Shown here: positions 26,803 through 35,573 of the stretch, piece by piece
Layout: every line of letters begins with the position of its first letter
Position numbering within the stretch: the first letter of the stretch is position 1
Assembly (NCBI GenBank): GCA_963783105.1
Contig: CAWAMI010000004.1
Coordinates: 310,001-374,000, forward strand
Direction of reading: 5' to 3'
Source: JAVEDQ01 sp963783105
GTDB lineage: Bacteria > Actinomycetota > Actinomycetes > Frankiales > Frankiaceae
Length of the DNA stretch: 64,000 nucleotides
Translations under genes and position numbers: made by a program
The notes under the pieces: generated by a model
What the model saw: the letters and a program-made list of their open reading frames with translations, nothing else
Told to the model about the DNA's origin: nothing
Databases searched by the model: none

Positions 26803-27102
26803 CCGTACCTCCAGGCCGGCTCGACTGGTCCGACGGTCCACGCCGCTCCCGGGGCGGACATCGTCCGGATGAGATGACTTCCCCGGCTCGACGCGCGTCG
26901 GCGTTCGTACGCGGGCCTTAAGTCCCCGCCCGATCGGTCGATCGCCCCGGTCTCGGCTCGGGCATGGGCGCGCACTCTGTCGGCAGTCGGGTCGCCGCCC
27001 CGCTTCCGGCGCGTCGGCATGGCCGAGCGGAGACCGCGGCCGAGATGGAGGACGACCAGTGGGTGCCCAACCGGAGACCCAAGTCCAGGGCAGGGGCGCG
27101 AC

Positions 27103-29370
27103 GTGAGCGCGTCGCGGGTCCGAGAGCCATCGACCCGTCCCGTTCCGGCGCTGCCTCGTCAGCCCGCCATCCGACCGGTCGGCGGTGCAGAGCCCCACTC
27201 GGTGCCGAGGCCCGCGCTGGTCCGGCGGCTGCGGCAGGCGCCACCGGTCGTCGTCGTGACGGCCCCGGTCGGCTACGGCAAGACAGATCTGCTCCGGCGA
27301 TGGGCGGCGGCGGATTCTCGCCACTTCGCCTGGCTGTCGCTGAACCCGAGCCACGATCATCCCCTCGTCCTGCTGGCCGACGTGCTGACCGCCGCGGATG
27401 AATCCGAGGCCATGGGCCGGGACCTTCTCGCCGGGCCACTGGAGGACGCCGCCTTTCTGGAGGCGGTGACGCTGCCGCGGCTCGCGGCGCGGTGGGCGTC
27501 CCGCTCGGCCCCGCAGGTGCTCGTGCTCGAGAACATCGACGTCCTGCGGAGCACCCAGGCCCGACGCATCGTGGCGGCCGTGTGCGAATCCATCCCGCTG
27601 GGCTCGCAGGTCGTGTTGAGCGGGCGCGGCAGGCCCGCCCTTCCTGTGGCCCGCTGGGCGGCACGGCATCACCTGCTGTGGCTCCGTGCCGACGACCTGG
27701 CGATGACGCCGGTCGAGGCCCGTGCGCTGCTCGAGGCGGAGGGGGTTCATCTCACCGGCGCCGAGGTGACGGGGCTCGTCCGGCGCACGGAGGGCTGGCC
27801 CGCGATGCTCGGTCTCGCCGCGGAGATGTTCCGATGGACGAGCGGTGCGGCGGGAGCGGTCCAGGACTTCTGCGGTGCGCATCCTCTGGTGTCGAGCTAC
27901 CTGCACGAGGAGGTGCTCGCCGGCCTGTCGCCGGATCTGCTCGCGTTCCTCGAGCGCACGTCGATCCTGCAGGTGCTGGACGCCGAACTCTGCGACGCAG
28001 TCCTCGGCGAGCACGGCAGCGGGGCGCGGCTGAGCGGCCTCGTCGCCGCGCACGTGCCGATCACCCTCGACCCCGAGCAGGCCGGCAGGTTCCGTTGCCA
28101 TCCACTGCTGCGAGACCTGTTGGCGTCGGAGCTCGAGCAACACGAACCCGAGAACGTGGCGCGCTACCACCGGAGGGCCGCGGAGGAGCTGCAGCGGCGC
28201 GGCGACATCGACGCGGCCCTCCACCACGCGCAGCGATCCGGGCAGATCTCCCTCGTGGCCGACGGGCTCTGGAAGCAGATCCCGGCCGAGATGTCCCACG
28301 GGCGGCGGGCGCGCGTGGAGCGATGGCTGCACGCCCTTCCGGAGCGCGAACTGCTCGCGCGGCCGAATCTCGCCGTCGCCATGGGCTGGTGCGCGCTGGA
28401 GGCGGGCCGGCCGGTCGATCTCTGGGCGGCCGCGGCGGCTCGGGGTGCCTCGGCGCCGGGTTCGAGCGAGGCGCCCTCCTCGGCCGCCGCCGCCTTGCTG
28501 CTGAAGGGCGCCATGGGTGCCGACGGCCTCGCGGCCATGGAGACCGACGGCACGACCGCCTACGCGATGGCGGCGCCCAGCGACCCGTTCCGCAGCCTCG
28601 CCTGCTACGTCGCGGGGACCGCCCGTCATCTCCGGGGCGATGCCGTCGGGGCGGCGAAGTGGTTGGACGAGGGTGAGCAGCTGAGCCGGATGCTCGACGT
28701 CCCCACCGTCCGCGCTCTCTGCCTGGGCCGACAGGCCTTCATGGCGTTCGAGGGCGGCGACCGGGAGCGGACCCGCAGCCTGGCGACGCGGGCCGTCGGC
28801 GTCGTGGACCGGCATGACCTCGCGGAACTCCCGACGATGGTTCCGGTCCTCGTGATGGCGGCGCTGGACTCGGCGCAGGGCGGCTACCGGACGGCCGCGG
28901 AGCGGCTGACGCGGCCCGCCGAGCGGCTGCTCGGTCTCATCGGGCCGCGCGTGCGGTGGCTCGACGTGGAGTCGCGAGTGCTCCTGGCCCGGGCGCATCT
29001 CCTGCTCGGGGACCCGAGGGCGGCCCGCTCCGTGCTGGCCGACCCGCCGGGGATGCGGGCGGCCGTCGCCGACAGCCCGCTGCTGCTCCGCCTGCTGGAC
29101 GAGGTGCTGCCGCTGATCGGCTCGGCGTCACCGGTGACGGTGCTCGGCCCGAACGCGCTGACCACCGCCGAGCTGCGCGTTCTCCAGCTGCTGCCGACGC
29201 ACCTCTCCTTCCGGGAGATCGGAGAGGCCCTGTTCCTGTCCCGGAACACGGTGAAGACCCAGGCGATCGCCGCCTACCGCAAGCTCGGCGCGACCTCGCG
29301 TGGCGAGGCGGTGGAGGCCGCGCGTGCGCTCGGGCTGCTCGTCCCGCCGCCGACGCTGGCGGCGGGATAG
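27103..29370 (+). CDS. Large ATP-binding LuxR-family regulator (MalT/LAL-like)
   Basis: 755 residues from a GTG at 27103; the frame also has an ATG at 27019, but the intervening codons give Arg/Pro-rich sequence. The P-loop is APVGYGKTDLL near 54-64, beginning a STAND-type NTPase with a winged helix and a long TPR-like helical region (about 300-680). The C-terminal LuxR helix-turn-helix is complete (LTTAELRVLQLLPTHLSFREIG, then FLSRNTVKTQ). Such proteins activate transcription on binding a ligand. It is divergent from the DHA2 exporter. The 300-bp gap 26803-27102 contains no recognisable site apart from a CGATCGGTCGATCG motif. Confidence 0.87.
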   Translation: MSASRVREPSTRPVPALPRQPAIRPVGGAEPHSVPRPALVRRLRQAPPVVVVTAPVGYGKTDLLRRWAAADSRHFAWLSLNPSHDHPLVLLADVLTAADESEAMGRDLLAGPLEDAAFLEAVTLPRLAARWASRSAPQVLVLENIDVLRSTQARRIVAAVCESIPLGSQVVLSGRGRPALPVARWAARHHLLWLRADDLAMTPVEARALLEAEGVHLTGAEVTGLVRRTEGWPAMLGLAAEMFRWTSGAAGAVQDFCGAHPLVSSYLHEEVLAGLSPDLLAFLERTSILQVLDAELCDAVLGEHGSGARLSGLVAAHVPITLDPEQAGRFRCHPLLRDLLASELEQHEPENVARYHRRAAEELQRRGDIDAALHHAQRSGQISLVADGLWKQIPAEMSHGRRARVERWLHALPERELLARPNLAVAMGWCALEAGRPVDLWAAAAARGASAPGSSEAPSSAAAALLLKGAMGADGLAAMETDGTTAYAMAAPSDPFRSLACYVAGTARHLRGDAVGAAKWLDEGEQLSRMLDVPTVRALCLGRQAFMAFEGGDRERTRSLATRAVGVVDRHDLAELPTMVPVLVMAALDSAQGGYRTAAERLTRPAERLLGLIGPRVRWLDVESRVLLARAHLLLGDPRAARSVLADPPGMRAAVADSPLLLRLLDEVLPLIGSASPVTVLGPNALTTAELRVLQLLPTHLSFREIGEALFLSRNTVKTQAIAAYRKLGATSRGEAVEAARALGLLVPPPTLAAG

Positions 29371-29393
29371 CCGTCTGCTCGAGGGCATCCTCG

Positions 29394-29476
29394 TGCGGGA
29401 GGGGGGAGTCGAACCCCCACGCCCTCTCGGGCAACAGGACCTAAACCTGCCGTGGCTGCCGTTACACCACTCCCGC
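29394..29476 (-). tRNA. tRNA-Leu (anticodon UAG)
   Basis: On the minus strand a 7-bp acceptor stem GCGGGAG/CTCCCGC encloses a D arm, an anticodon stem GGCAGG/CCTGTT with loop TTTAGGT (anticodon TAG, codon CUA), a long variable arm (GCCCGAGAGGGC) and the T arm GGGGGTTCGACTCCCCC. The long variable arm fits leucine. CCA is not encoded. It lies 23 bp after the LuxR gene on the opposite strand. Confidence 0.95.
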
Positions 29477-29534
29477 GCAGGGGCCAGTCTGCCGTCCGGC
29501 GCCGGTAGCGGCCACTGGGTTCGGGCCGCAGGGT

Positions 29535-30002
29535 TCAGGCCGCGGGGAGGTCCCGCATCAGCTTGGCGACGTGGCCCGTCGCCTTCACGTTGTAGAGCGC
29601 GGTCTGGACCGTGCCCTCCGGGTCGACGACCACCGTCGAGCGGATGACGCCGACCATCGTCTTGCCGTACAGCTTCTTCTCGCCGTACGCGCCGTAGGCC
29701 TCGAGCACGGACTTGTCCGCGTCCGACAGCAGCGGGAACGTCAGCCCCTCCGCGTCGCGGAACTTGACCAGCTTGGCGGGCTTGTCGGGTGAGATGCCCA
29801 GCACCGTGTAGTCGCGGCTGTTGAGCTCCGAGAGGTTGTCGCGGAAGTCGCAGGCCTGCTTCGTGCATCCCGGGGTGGACGCCGCCGGGTAGAAGTACAC
29901 GATCACGTGCCGGCCGCGGAAGTCGGCGAGCGAGACGGAGTTGCCGTCGGCGTCGGGCAGCGTGAAGTCGGGGGCGGGGTCTCCGGGGCTCAGGCGAGGC
30001 AT
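29535..30002 (-). CDS. bcp: Thioredoxin-dependent peroxiredoxin Bcp
   Basis: 155 residues. Peroxidatic Cys46 and resolving Cys51 lie in STPGCTKQACDF, the atypical 2-Cys Bcp/PrxQ signature. PGDPAPDFTLPDADG begins the thioredoxin-like fold. It reduces hydrogen and organic peroxides. It is separated from cbiO by 30 bp on the same strand. Confidence 0.93.
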   Translation of the reverse strand: MPRLSPGDPAPDFTLPDADGNSVSLADFRGRHVIVYFYPAASTPGCTKQACDFRDNLSELNSRDYTVLGISPDKPAKLVKFRDAEGLTFPLLSDADKSVLEAYGAYGEKKLYGKTMVGVIRSTVVVDPEGTVQTALYNVKATGHVAKLMRDLPAA

Positions 30003-30032
30003 CCCAGCAGCGTAATCGGGGGGAGCAACAAG

Positions 30033-30797
30033 TCAGCTGCTGCGGGCCACCGCCGAGGGGTCGAAGCCGAACGGCAGCTCCAGGCGGTGTCGGCTCATCA
30101 GCTCGCGGTCGGCGAACAGGTCGGCCGTCCGCCCGTCGGCGACCACCGATCCCTGGTCGAGGATCACCGAGCGCGGGCACAGCTCGAGCGCGTAGGGCAG
30201 GTCGTGCGTGACCATGAGCACCGTCAGGTCGAGCCGTCGGATGATGGTCGCGAGCTCCCGCCGGCTCGCCGGGTCCAGGTTCGACGACGGCTCGTCCAGC
30301 ACCAGGATCGACGGCTCCATCGACAGCACCGTCGCCACCGCCACGCGGCGCCGCTGCCCGAAGGAGAGGTGGTGCGGCGCGCGGTCGGCGAACTCGAGCA
30401 TGTCCACGGCGCCCAGCGCCTCCTCGACCCGCGTCTCGATCTCCGTCGCGGAGAGGCCGAGGTTGGCCGGCCCGAACGCGACGTCCTCCCGCACCGACGG
30501 CATGAACAGCTGGTCGTCCGGGTCCTGGAAGACGATGCCCACGCGACGGCGGATCTCGGCGGTCGTGCCCCGCCCGACCGCGATGCCGTCGACGAGGACC
30601 CGCCCCCGCGTCGGCTCGAGGATCCCGTTGAGATGCAGCGCCAGCGTCGTCTTGCCGGCCCCGTTCGGACCCAGGAGGGCGACGACCTCGCCCGGCGCCA
30701 TCCGCAGGTCGACGCCGGACAGCGCGGCGTGCCCGTCCGGGTAGCGGTAGGAGACGCCCTCGAGCAGGAGGGCGGGCTGCGGCGAAGCGGAGGTCAT
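30033..30797 (-). CDS. cbiO: ECF transporter ATPase CbiO (nickel/cobalt)
   Basis: 254 residues. Walker A GPNGAGKTT at 43-51, Q-loop FQDPDDQLF, signature LSFGQRRR and Walker B ILVLDEPSSNLDP are intact. The sequence VSYRYPDGHAALSGVDL is typical of ECF A-components. It energises the CbiM/PDGLE/CbiQ complex encoded just upstream (6 bp gap). Confidence 0.93.
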   Translation of the reverse strand: MTSASPQPALLLEGVSYRYPDGHAALSGVDLRMAPGEVVALLGPNGAGKTTLALHLNGILEPTRGRVLVDGIAVGRGTTAEIRRRVGIVFQDPDDQLFMPSVREDVAFGPANLGLSATEIETRVEEALGAVDMLEFADRAPHHLSFGQRRRVAVATVLSMEPSILVLDEPSSNLDPASRRELATIIRRLDLTVLMVTHDLPYALELCPRSVILDQGSVVADGRTADLFADRELMSRHRLELPFGFDPSAVARSS

Positions 30798-30803
30798 GGC
30801 GGC

Positions 30804-31565
30804 TCAGGAGAGGACGGCGGTCGCGGCCACGGCGACCGCCACGACCGGCACGGCCAGCGCCGACGCCCACGCGGCGGTGCCCGCCGACGCCTCCCGCAGC
30901 ACCGGCATCCGCCCGGAGAAGCCACGCGAGCGCATCGCCAGGTGCACGCGCTCCCCGCGCTCGTAGGAGCGCATGAACAGCGCGCCGAGGGTCCGAGCCA
31001 GCACCGGCCACGACCGCACGCCCCGCGCGGTGAACCCGCGCGACTCACGCGCGATGCGCATCCGCGACAGCTCGTCGCTCACCACGTCCATGTACCGAAT
31101 GGTGAACGACGCGATGAGCACCAGCTGATGCGGCATCTTCAGCCGCTCCAGACCGTGCAGGATGTCCCGGATCTCGGTCGTCGAGGCCAGCACGATGCTC
31201 GCCAGCACGCCGAGGCTCGCCTTGGCCAGGACGTTGAAGGCGCCCGACAGCCCGTTCTCGGACAGCCCGATCCCCAGGACCTCGACCTGTTCGCCGCTCG
31301 CCACGAACGGCAGCAGGAGAGCGAAGCCGACGAACGGCAGCTCGATCGCCATCCGCCGCAGCACCGTGCCGATCGGCAGACGGGCGAGCGCGACCGTCCC
31401 GCCGAGCAGCACGGCGTAGGCGGCGAAGGCCCAGTACGCGTCCCGCGGCGTGCTCACGACGGCGAACACGAACGCGACCACCGCCACGATCTTGCAGTGG
31501 GCCGGCAGGCGATGGACCGGCGAGGCCCCCGGCCGGTACAGCGTCGTGCTGTGCGCGCCGCCCAT
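30804..31565 (-). CDS. cbiQ: ECF transporter transmembrane component CbiQ
   Basis: 253 residues with about six hydrophobic segments. The two ECF-T coupling helices with Ala-Arg-Gly-type motifs are recognisable as RIARESRGFTARG and HLAMRSRGFSGR. The start codon at 31565 shares one base with the stop of the preceding gene, so expression is coupled. Confidence 0.92.
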   Translation of the reverse strand: MGGAHSTTLYRPGASPVHRLPAHCKIVAVVAFVFAVVSTPRDAYWAFAAYAVLLGGTVALARLPIGTVLRRMAIELPFVGFALLLPFVASGEQVEVLGIGLSENGLSGAFNVLAKASLGVLASIVLASTTEIRDILHGLERLKMPHQLVLIASFTIRYMDVVSDELSRMRIARESRGFTARGVRSWPVLARTLGALFMRSYERGERVHLAMRSRGFSGRMPVLREASAGTAAWASALAVPVVAVAVAATAVLS

Positions 31566-31879
31566 CAGGCCGAGTCGTGCGACGGTCGCCGCAGCCGGGC
31601 GACCGCGAAGAAGAGCATCCCGCCGACCGCGAAGGTCACGCCGACGCCGATGATCCCCGCCAGGCCTCCGGCCAGCCGCGGGTTGTCGATGCCGGACACG
31701 GCGTAGTCGGCGAGCGGGAAGTCGGCGAGCCCGTGCCCGGACTCCTTCGCGTCGATGCCCTTGTCGGCGGCGACCTTCTCGAGACCGTCCGGCTTGCTGC
31801 TGGCGTAGCCGCTGACGAACCCCGCCAGCAGGAAGGCGACGAGCAGGCCGACGAGCAGGACGCCCTTGTTCCGTGTCAT
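31565..31879 (-). CDS. PDGLE-domain subunit of the Ni/Co ECF transporter (CbiN/NikN-like)
   Basis: 104 residues. One helix at each end (VLLVGLLVAFLLAGFVSG and LAGIIGVGVTFAVGG) encloses the diagnostic KPDGLEKVAADKGI motif. PDGLE proteins replace or are fused to CbiN/NikN in many nickel and cobalt ECF systems. The ATG overlaps the cbiM stop (ATGA). Confidence 0.87.
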   Translation of the reverse strand: MTRNKGVLLVGLLVAFLLAGFVSGYASSKPDGLEKVAADKGIDAKESGHGLADFPLADYAVSGIDNPRLAGGLAGIIGVGVTFAVGGMLFFAVARLRRPSHDSA

Positions 31880-32589
31880 GCGGCCGTGCGCGTCGCGGCG
31901 CGCCCCTCGCCGACGACGGTCGCGGCCTCGTCCTCGATGCGTAGCGACCGGGCGCCGTACACGAGGTCGGGCCGGCTGTTCATCACGAGTCCCACGGTCA
32001 GCGCCGTGATGATGCCCTCGCCGATGCCGATGAGCAGGTGCACGCCGACCATCGCCACCGTCAGCGATCCGAGGGACAGCCCGTCGACCGTCCCGCCGAT
32101 GGCGTACTCCAGCACGAAGCTCAACGCCGCCAGCGGCACGGAGAGCCCGGCGGCGAGCCCGGCGACCAGCGGCACCACCGAGGTCCGCCGGGGCGCGGCC
32201 CGCAGCAGGGCCCGGAAGATGAGATAGCCGCCGAGCGCCGAGACCAGGGCCATGTTGGTGATGTTCAGCCCGAGCGCGGACAGCCCTCCGTCGGCGAACA
32301 GCAACCCCTGCATCAACAGGACGACGGCGACGCAGGCGGCCCCGATCCAGGGACCGACGAGAACGGCTGCCAGGGTGCCGCCGAGCAGGTGCCCGCTCGT
32401 CCCGGACACCACCGGGAAGTTCAGCATCTGACCGGCGAAGACGAAGGCGGCGGTCAGTCCCGCCAGGGGAGCGGCGCGCTCGTCCAGCTCGGCGCGGCCG
32501 CGGTGCAGGCAGTACCCGATGCCGGCGACCGCGACGGCCCCATAGGCCACGGACGTGGGGGCGTCGACGAAGCCGTCGGGTATGTGCAC
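31876..32589 (-). CDS. cbiM: ECF transporter substrate-binding subunit CbiM/NikM
   Basis: 237 residues from a GTG at 32589 with GGGAG about 7 bases upstream. The N terminus reads (M)HIPDGFVD; His2 together with the N-terminal amine is the known metal site of CbiM/NikM. GTSGHLLGGTLAAVLVGPWIG carries the further conserved His. About six helices. The metal could be Ni(II) or Co(II); the upstream Nur-like box favours nickel and the distant cobalamin locus favours cobalt. The frame is open 48 codons further upstream but without membrane-protein character. Confidence 0.9.
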   Translation of the reverse strand: MHIPDGFVDAPTSVAYGAVAVAGIGYCLHRGRAELDERAAPLAGLTAAFVFAGQMLNFPVVSGTSGHLLGGTLAAVLVGPWIGAACVAVVLLMQGLLFADGGLSALGLNITNMALVSALGGYLIFRALLRAAPRRTSVVPLVAGLAAGLSVPLAALSFVLEYAIGGTVDGLSLGSLTVAMVGVHLLIGIGEGIITALTVGLVMNSRPDLVYGARSLRIEDEAATVVGEGRAATRTAA

Positions 32590-32687
32590 TGTTCTCCCAC
32601 CTGCGATCCGGAGGCGGCGAGCGGAGGCCGCGCCGGCGCCGGCGGGAACGAGCCCGAACGGCGGCGACAGGCGCCATCCTGCGCGAG

Positions 32688-32704
32688 TTGCCAAAAGTTT
32701 GCAA
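32688..32704. promoter_or_regulatory. Candidate Nur (nickel-uptake regulator) box
   Basis: TTGCCAAAAGTTTGCAA fits the Streptomyces Nur consensus TTGCAA-N5-TTGCAA with one mismatch in the left half. It is centred about 107 bp upstream of the cbiM start, in an AT-rich patch of an otherwise GC-rich gap. Nur is a Fur-family repressor that uses Ni as corepressor. The 260-bp gap 32590-32849 shows no cobalamin riboswitch. Confidence 0.6.
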
Positions 32705-32849
32705 CTGGAAGCAGCTCGCGGGAGCACTCGCACGAGAGCGCATCTTTCGGGTGACTCCCACGTGGGCAGGACCGACGAGTCGCTGTGCTACTCCGTGCGC
32801 ACGCGTGGGAACATTGCCAGCAACTCGCACCGAAGGAGGCAGGGAGCCC

Positions 32850-33197
32850 GTGCCGCAGGACCCCGCACAGATCCAGCGACAGATCGAGGACACCCGCGCC
32901 GAACTCGCGCACACGATCGACGCCATCGCCGACATCGTCAGCCCCAAGCGGGCTGCCAAGCGTGGCGTCGATCAGGTGCGCGTCAAGGTCGAGGAGCTCA
33001 AGGCGCAGCTGAACGGGACGCCGCAGCTGAACGGCTCGTCCGGGCAGCAGGCCCTGCCTCCCGGGATGTCCTCCCAGCTCGAGGGCAGTTCCCTCTACGG
33101 GACGAAGCGGACTGTCCGCTGGGACAGGATTGCAGTCGTCGGCGGAGGGGCATTCGTCCTGCTGTTGATCGTCCGCCGCCGGCGAAACCGGGGCTGA
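32850..33197 (+). CDS. DUF3618 membrane protein
   Basis: 115 residues from a GTG with GGAGG upstream. The N-terminal DUF3618 helix (IQRQIEDTRAELAHTIDAI) continues to VEELKAQL, followed by a flexible linker and a C-terminal helix (IAVVGGGAFVLLLIV) ending in basic RRRRNRG. It is a conserved actinobacterial tail-anchored protein of unknown role, often near envelope-stress genes. Confidence 0.82.
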   Translation: MPQDPAQIQRQIEDTRAELAHTIDAIADIVSPKRAAKRGVDQVRVKVEELKAQLNGTPQLNGSSGQQALPPGMSSQLEGSSLYGTKRTVRWDRIAVVGGGAFVLLLIVRRRRNRG

Positions 33198-33273
33198 CCT
33201 GCGACGTTCCTGAGCTCGGGCGAAGGGGCCGCAGCGACATTCGTCGGGAATTCGGGACCGGGAGGACGTCCGC

Positions 33274-33753
33274 GTGAGCTGCGAGCATCTGCTGGCGGCC
33301 GACCACCCCATACCGCAGCAGCATCCCCGCTCGTCGGAGCACATCCACCTGACGCCGGTACCGACCGCTCCGCGCGAGGCCCGGAGCTTCGTGCGCACGA
33401 CGGCCGGGGTCCTCGACGCCGACCGACTGCACGACATGCTCGTGCTGACCAGCGAGTTGGCCACCAACGCGGTCCTGCACGCCCGGACGGCCTTCGACGT
33501 CAGCGTCACGGTGACCGACGACGTCGTGCTCGTCTGCGTCGGCGACCGCATGGACGGTCACCCGAGGTCGCCGGTGCAGTCCGATGGTCGCGAGGACGGG
33601 CGTGGCATGGTGCTGGTCCGTTCGTTGGCCGACGAGTGGGGGATCAGCCCGGGCTCGGGGCGGGTCGGCAAGGCGGTGTGGTTCCTGTTCCGTCGGCCGG
33701 TGGGGGACGGCCGCGGCGGACACGCGGAAGGGCAGGTCATCGGACGTGGATGA
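33274..33753 (+). CDS. RsbW-like ATP-binding protein (anti-sigma factor kinase fold)
   Basis: 159 residues from a GTG. The HATPase_c_2 N-box is SELATNAVLHA (Glu61, Asn65) and the G2 region is DGRGMVLVRSLADEWG. This is the fold of SpoIIAB/RsbW anti-sigma kinases and their many actinobacterial relatives. The last 8 bp overlap the start of the KaiC-like gene, implying coupled translation and a joint role. The sigma factor or antagonist partner is not in the window. Confidence 0.82.
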   Translation: MSCEHLLAADHPIPQQHPRSSEHIHLTPVPTAPREARSFVRTTAGVLDADRLHDMLVLTSELATNAVLHARTAFDVSVTVTDDVVLVCVGDRMDGHPRSPVQSDGREDGRGMVLVRSLADEWGISPGSGRVGKAVWFLFRRPVGDGRGGHAEGQVIGRG

Positions 33754-35410
33754 CAGCACGGGTCGTACTCGCCCGACCCCCGGCGACGGCGGGCAGAACG
33801 GCGACCGGGGCCGCTCGGCCTCGGCGTGGGTGACCGCGCGCGAGGGCCAGTTCAACTCGAGCTCCACCGGCTCGCCCTACGGACAGATGTCCGGCCGCGC
33901 GGAGAGCCAGGTCGTCCGGGGCGCCCGCGCCGCCGACGCCCTCGCCATCGACGCCTCGGTGACGGGCGACATCCCCCGGCTCGAGACGGGCATCCCCGGC
34001 TTCGACCACATCGCCATGGGCGGCCTCCCGCTGCGCCGGACGACGCTCGTCGTGGGCAGCACCGGCTGCGCGAAGACGATCCTGTCCGGCCAGTTCCTCG
34101 CCGAGGGCGTGCGGCGCAGCCAGCCGGCGGTCTTCGTCACGCTCGAGGAGTCCGCGGACGACCTCCGCCGCAACCTCGGCACCCTCGGTTTCAACGTGGA
34201 GCAGGCCGAGGAGGACGGGCTCTGGGAGTTCGTCGACGCCTCTCCCGTCCTCGACCCCGAGTCGGGCATCGCCCACTACCGCTTCGACACCCTGCTCGCC
34301 CAGATCGGGCACGCCGTCGACCGCACCGGCGCCGTCCGGCTCGCCCTGGACTCGCTGTCGTCGGTGCAGACCATCCTCGACGAGCCCGCCGGCCGGCAGC
34401 AGCTGCGCAACCTCGTCGCCGAGGTGCGGAAGATGGGCCTCACCTCGATGTTCACCCTCGAGGCCGAGGAAGGGGCGAGCGCGTTCGGGCTCGGCGAGTT
34501 CGTCGTCGACAACGTGATCGTGCTGCGCAACCGGCTCGAGGAGGCCCGGCGGCGCCGCACCGTCGAGGTGCTGAAGATGCGCGGCGCGATGCATCGGAAG
34601 GGCGAGTACCCCTTCACCGTGCTGCCGCACCAGGGCATCGTGATGCTGCCGTTGTCCACGCTGCAGCTGACCTCGCCGTCCTCGGATGCGCGGGTCAGCT
34701 CCGGCAACCCGGGGCTCGACGAGCTCTGCTCCGGCGGCCTGTTCCGCGACTCGATCGTGCTCGTCAGCGGCGCCACCGGCACCGGCAAGACGCTGATGGC
34801 CACGGAGTTCCTCGCCGGGGCCCGCGACAACGACGAGCGGGCGATGATGTTCGCCTTCGAGGAGAGCCGGGACCAGATCTTCCGCAACGCCGTCGGCTGG
34901 GGTCGCGACTTCGCCCGGATGGAGGAGGAGGGGCGTCTCAAGATCGTCCCGGCCTATCCGGAGGTCGCGTCCCTCGAGGACCACCTGGTGGAGATCAAGC
35001 GGGAGATCGACGAGTTCCGCCCCAACCGCGTCGCCATCGACAGCCTCTCGGCCCTGGAGCGGACGGGCAGCGGCAAGGGCTTCCGCGAGTTCGCGATCGG
35101 CCTGACGTCCTACCTGAAGTCGGAGGCCGTGCTGGCGATGCTGACGGCCGCGACGCCGAGCCTGTTCGGCGGCGACTCCGTCACCGAACAGCACGTCAGC
35201 ACGCTGACCGACACGATCATCCTGCTGCGCTACGTCGAGCTGCAGGGCGAGGTGCGCCGCGGTCTGGCCGTGCTGAAGATGCGCGGCTCCGCCCACGACC
35301 ACGAGATCCGCGAGTTCACCATCGGACAGGACGGGCTCGAGGTGCTCGAGCCGTTCCGCAACCTCGGCGGCATCCTCCGCGGCGACGTCGTCGACGTCCC
35401 CGCGCGATGA
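33746..35410 (+). CDS. Double-domain KaiC homologue
   Basis: 554 residues from a GTG at 33746 that overlaps the preceding gene. It aligns with cyanobacterial KaiC over both ATPase domains. Domain I (about 75-310) has a degenerate P-loop GSTGCAKT at 104-111 and the catalytic Glu pair at 134-135. Domain II (about 315-545) has a canonical GATGTGKT at 342-349, Glu372-Glu373, and Ser485-Thr486 in QHVSTLTDT, equivalent to the KaiC Ser431/Thr432 phosphorylation sites. The protein ends soon after EPFRNLGGIL, so the KaiC C-terminal tail that binds KaiA is missing. A 65-residue N-terminal extension is polar and disordered. No KaiA or KaiB gene is present nearby. Confidence 0.9.
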   Translation: MDDSTGRTRPTPGDGGQNGDRGRSASAWVTAREGQFNSSSTGSPYGQMSGRAESQVVRGARAADALAIDASVTGDIPRLETGIPGFDHIAMGGLPLRRTTLVVGSTGCAKTILSGQFLAEGVRRSQPAVFVTLEESADDLRRNLGTLGFNVEQAEEDGLWEFVDASPVLDPESGIAHYRFDTLLAQIGHAVDRTGAVRLALDSLSSVQTILDEPAGRQQLRNLVAEVRKMGLTSMFTLEAEEGASAFGLGEFVVDNVIVLRNRLEEARRRRTVEVLKMRGAMHRKGEYPFTVLPHQGIVMLPLSTLQLTSPSSDARVSSGNPGLDELCSGGLFRDSIVLVSGATGTGKTLMATEFLAGARDNDERAMMFAFEESRDQIFRNAVGWGRDFARMEEEGRLKIVPAYPEVASLEDHLVEIKREIDEFRPNRVAIDSLSALERTGSGKGFREFAIGLTSYLKSEAVLAMLTAATPSLFGGDSVTEQHVSTLTDTIILLRYVELQGEVRRGLAVLKMRGSAHDHEIREFTIGQDGLEVLEPFRNLGGILRGDVVDVPAR

Positions 35411-35474
35411 GGTCGATCACGATGGACCCGGGGCAAATCGTGACATCGGCAGGGTCTCATCGGCGTGTGATGCG

Positions 35475-35489
35475 GTTACCGCGGGTAGC
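35475..35489. promoter_or_regulatory. TetR-operator-like palindrome upstream of the SDR gene
   Basis: GTTACCGCGGGTAGC matches 13 of 15 bases of the perfect palindrome GTTACCGCCGGTAAC located between tetR and the acyl-CoA dehydrogenase (37794-37808). It lies 85-99 bp upstream of the SDR start. Confidence 0.45.
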
Positions 35490-35573
35490 AGGAGTTCGGG
35501 AGTCGCCGTCCAGCACGGGACCTGCAGCACCGTCGGCCCACCTCGGCGCCGACAGAGAGGGAGGACACGGACA

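Noticed and set aside
32590..32849. Cobalamin riboswitch before cbiM
   Set aside because: The B12 core segments, clear at 50636-50760, are not present here on either strand; only the Nur-like box was found.
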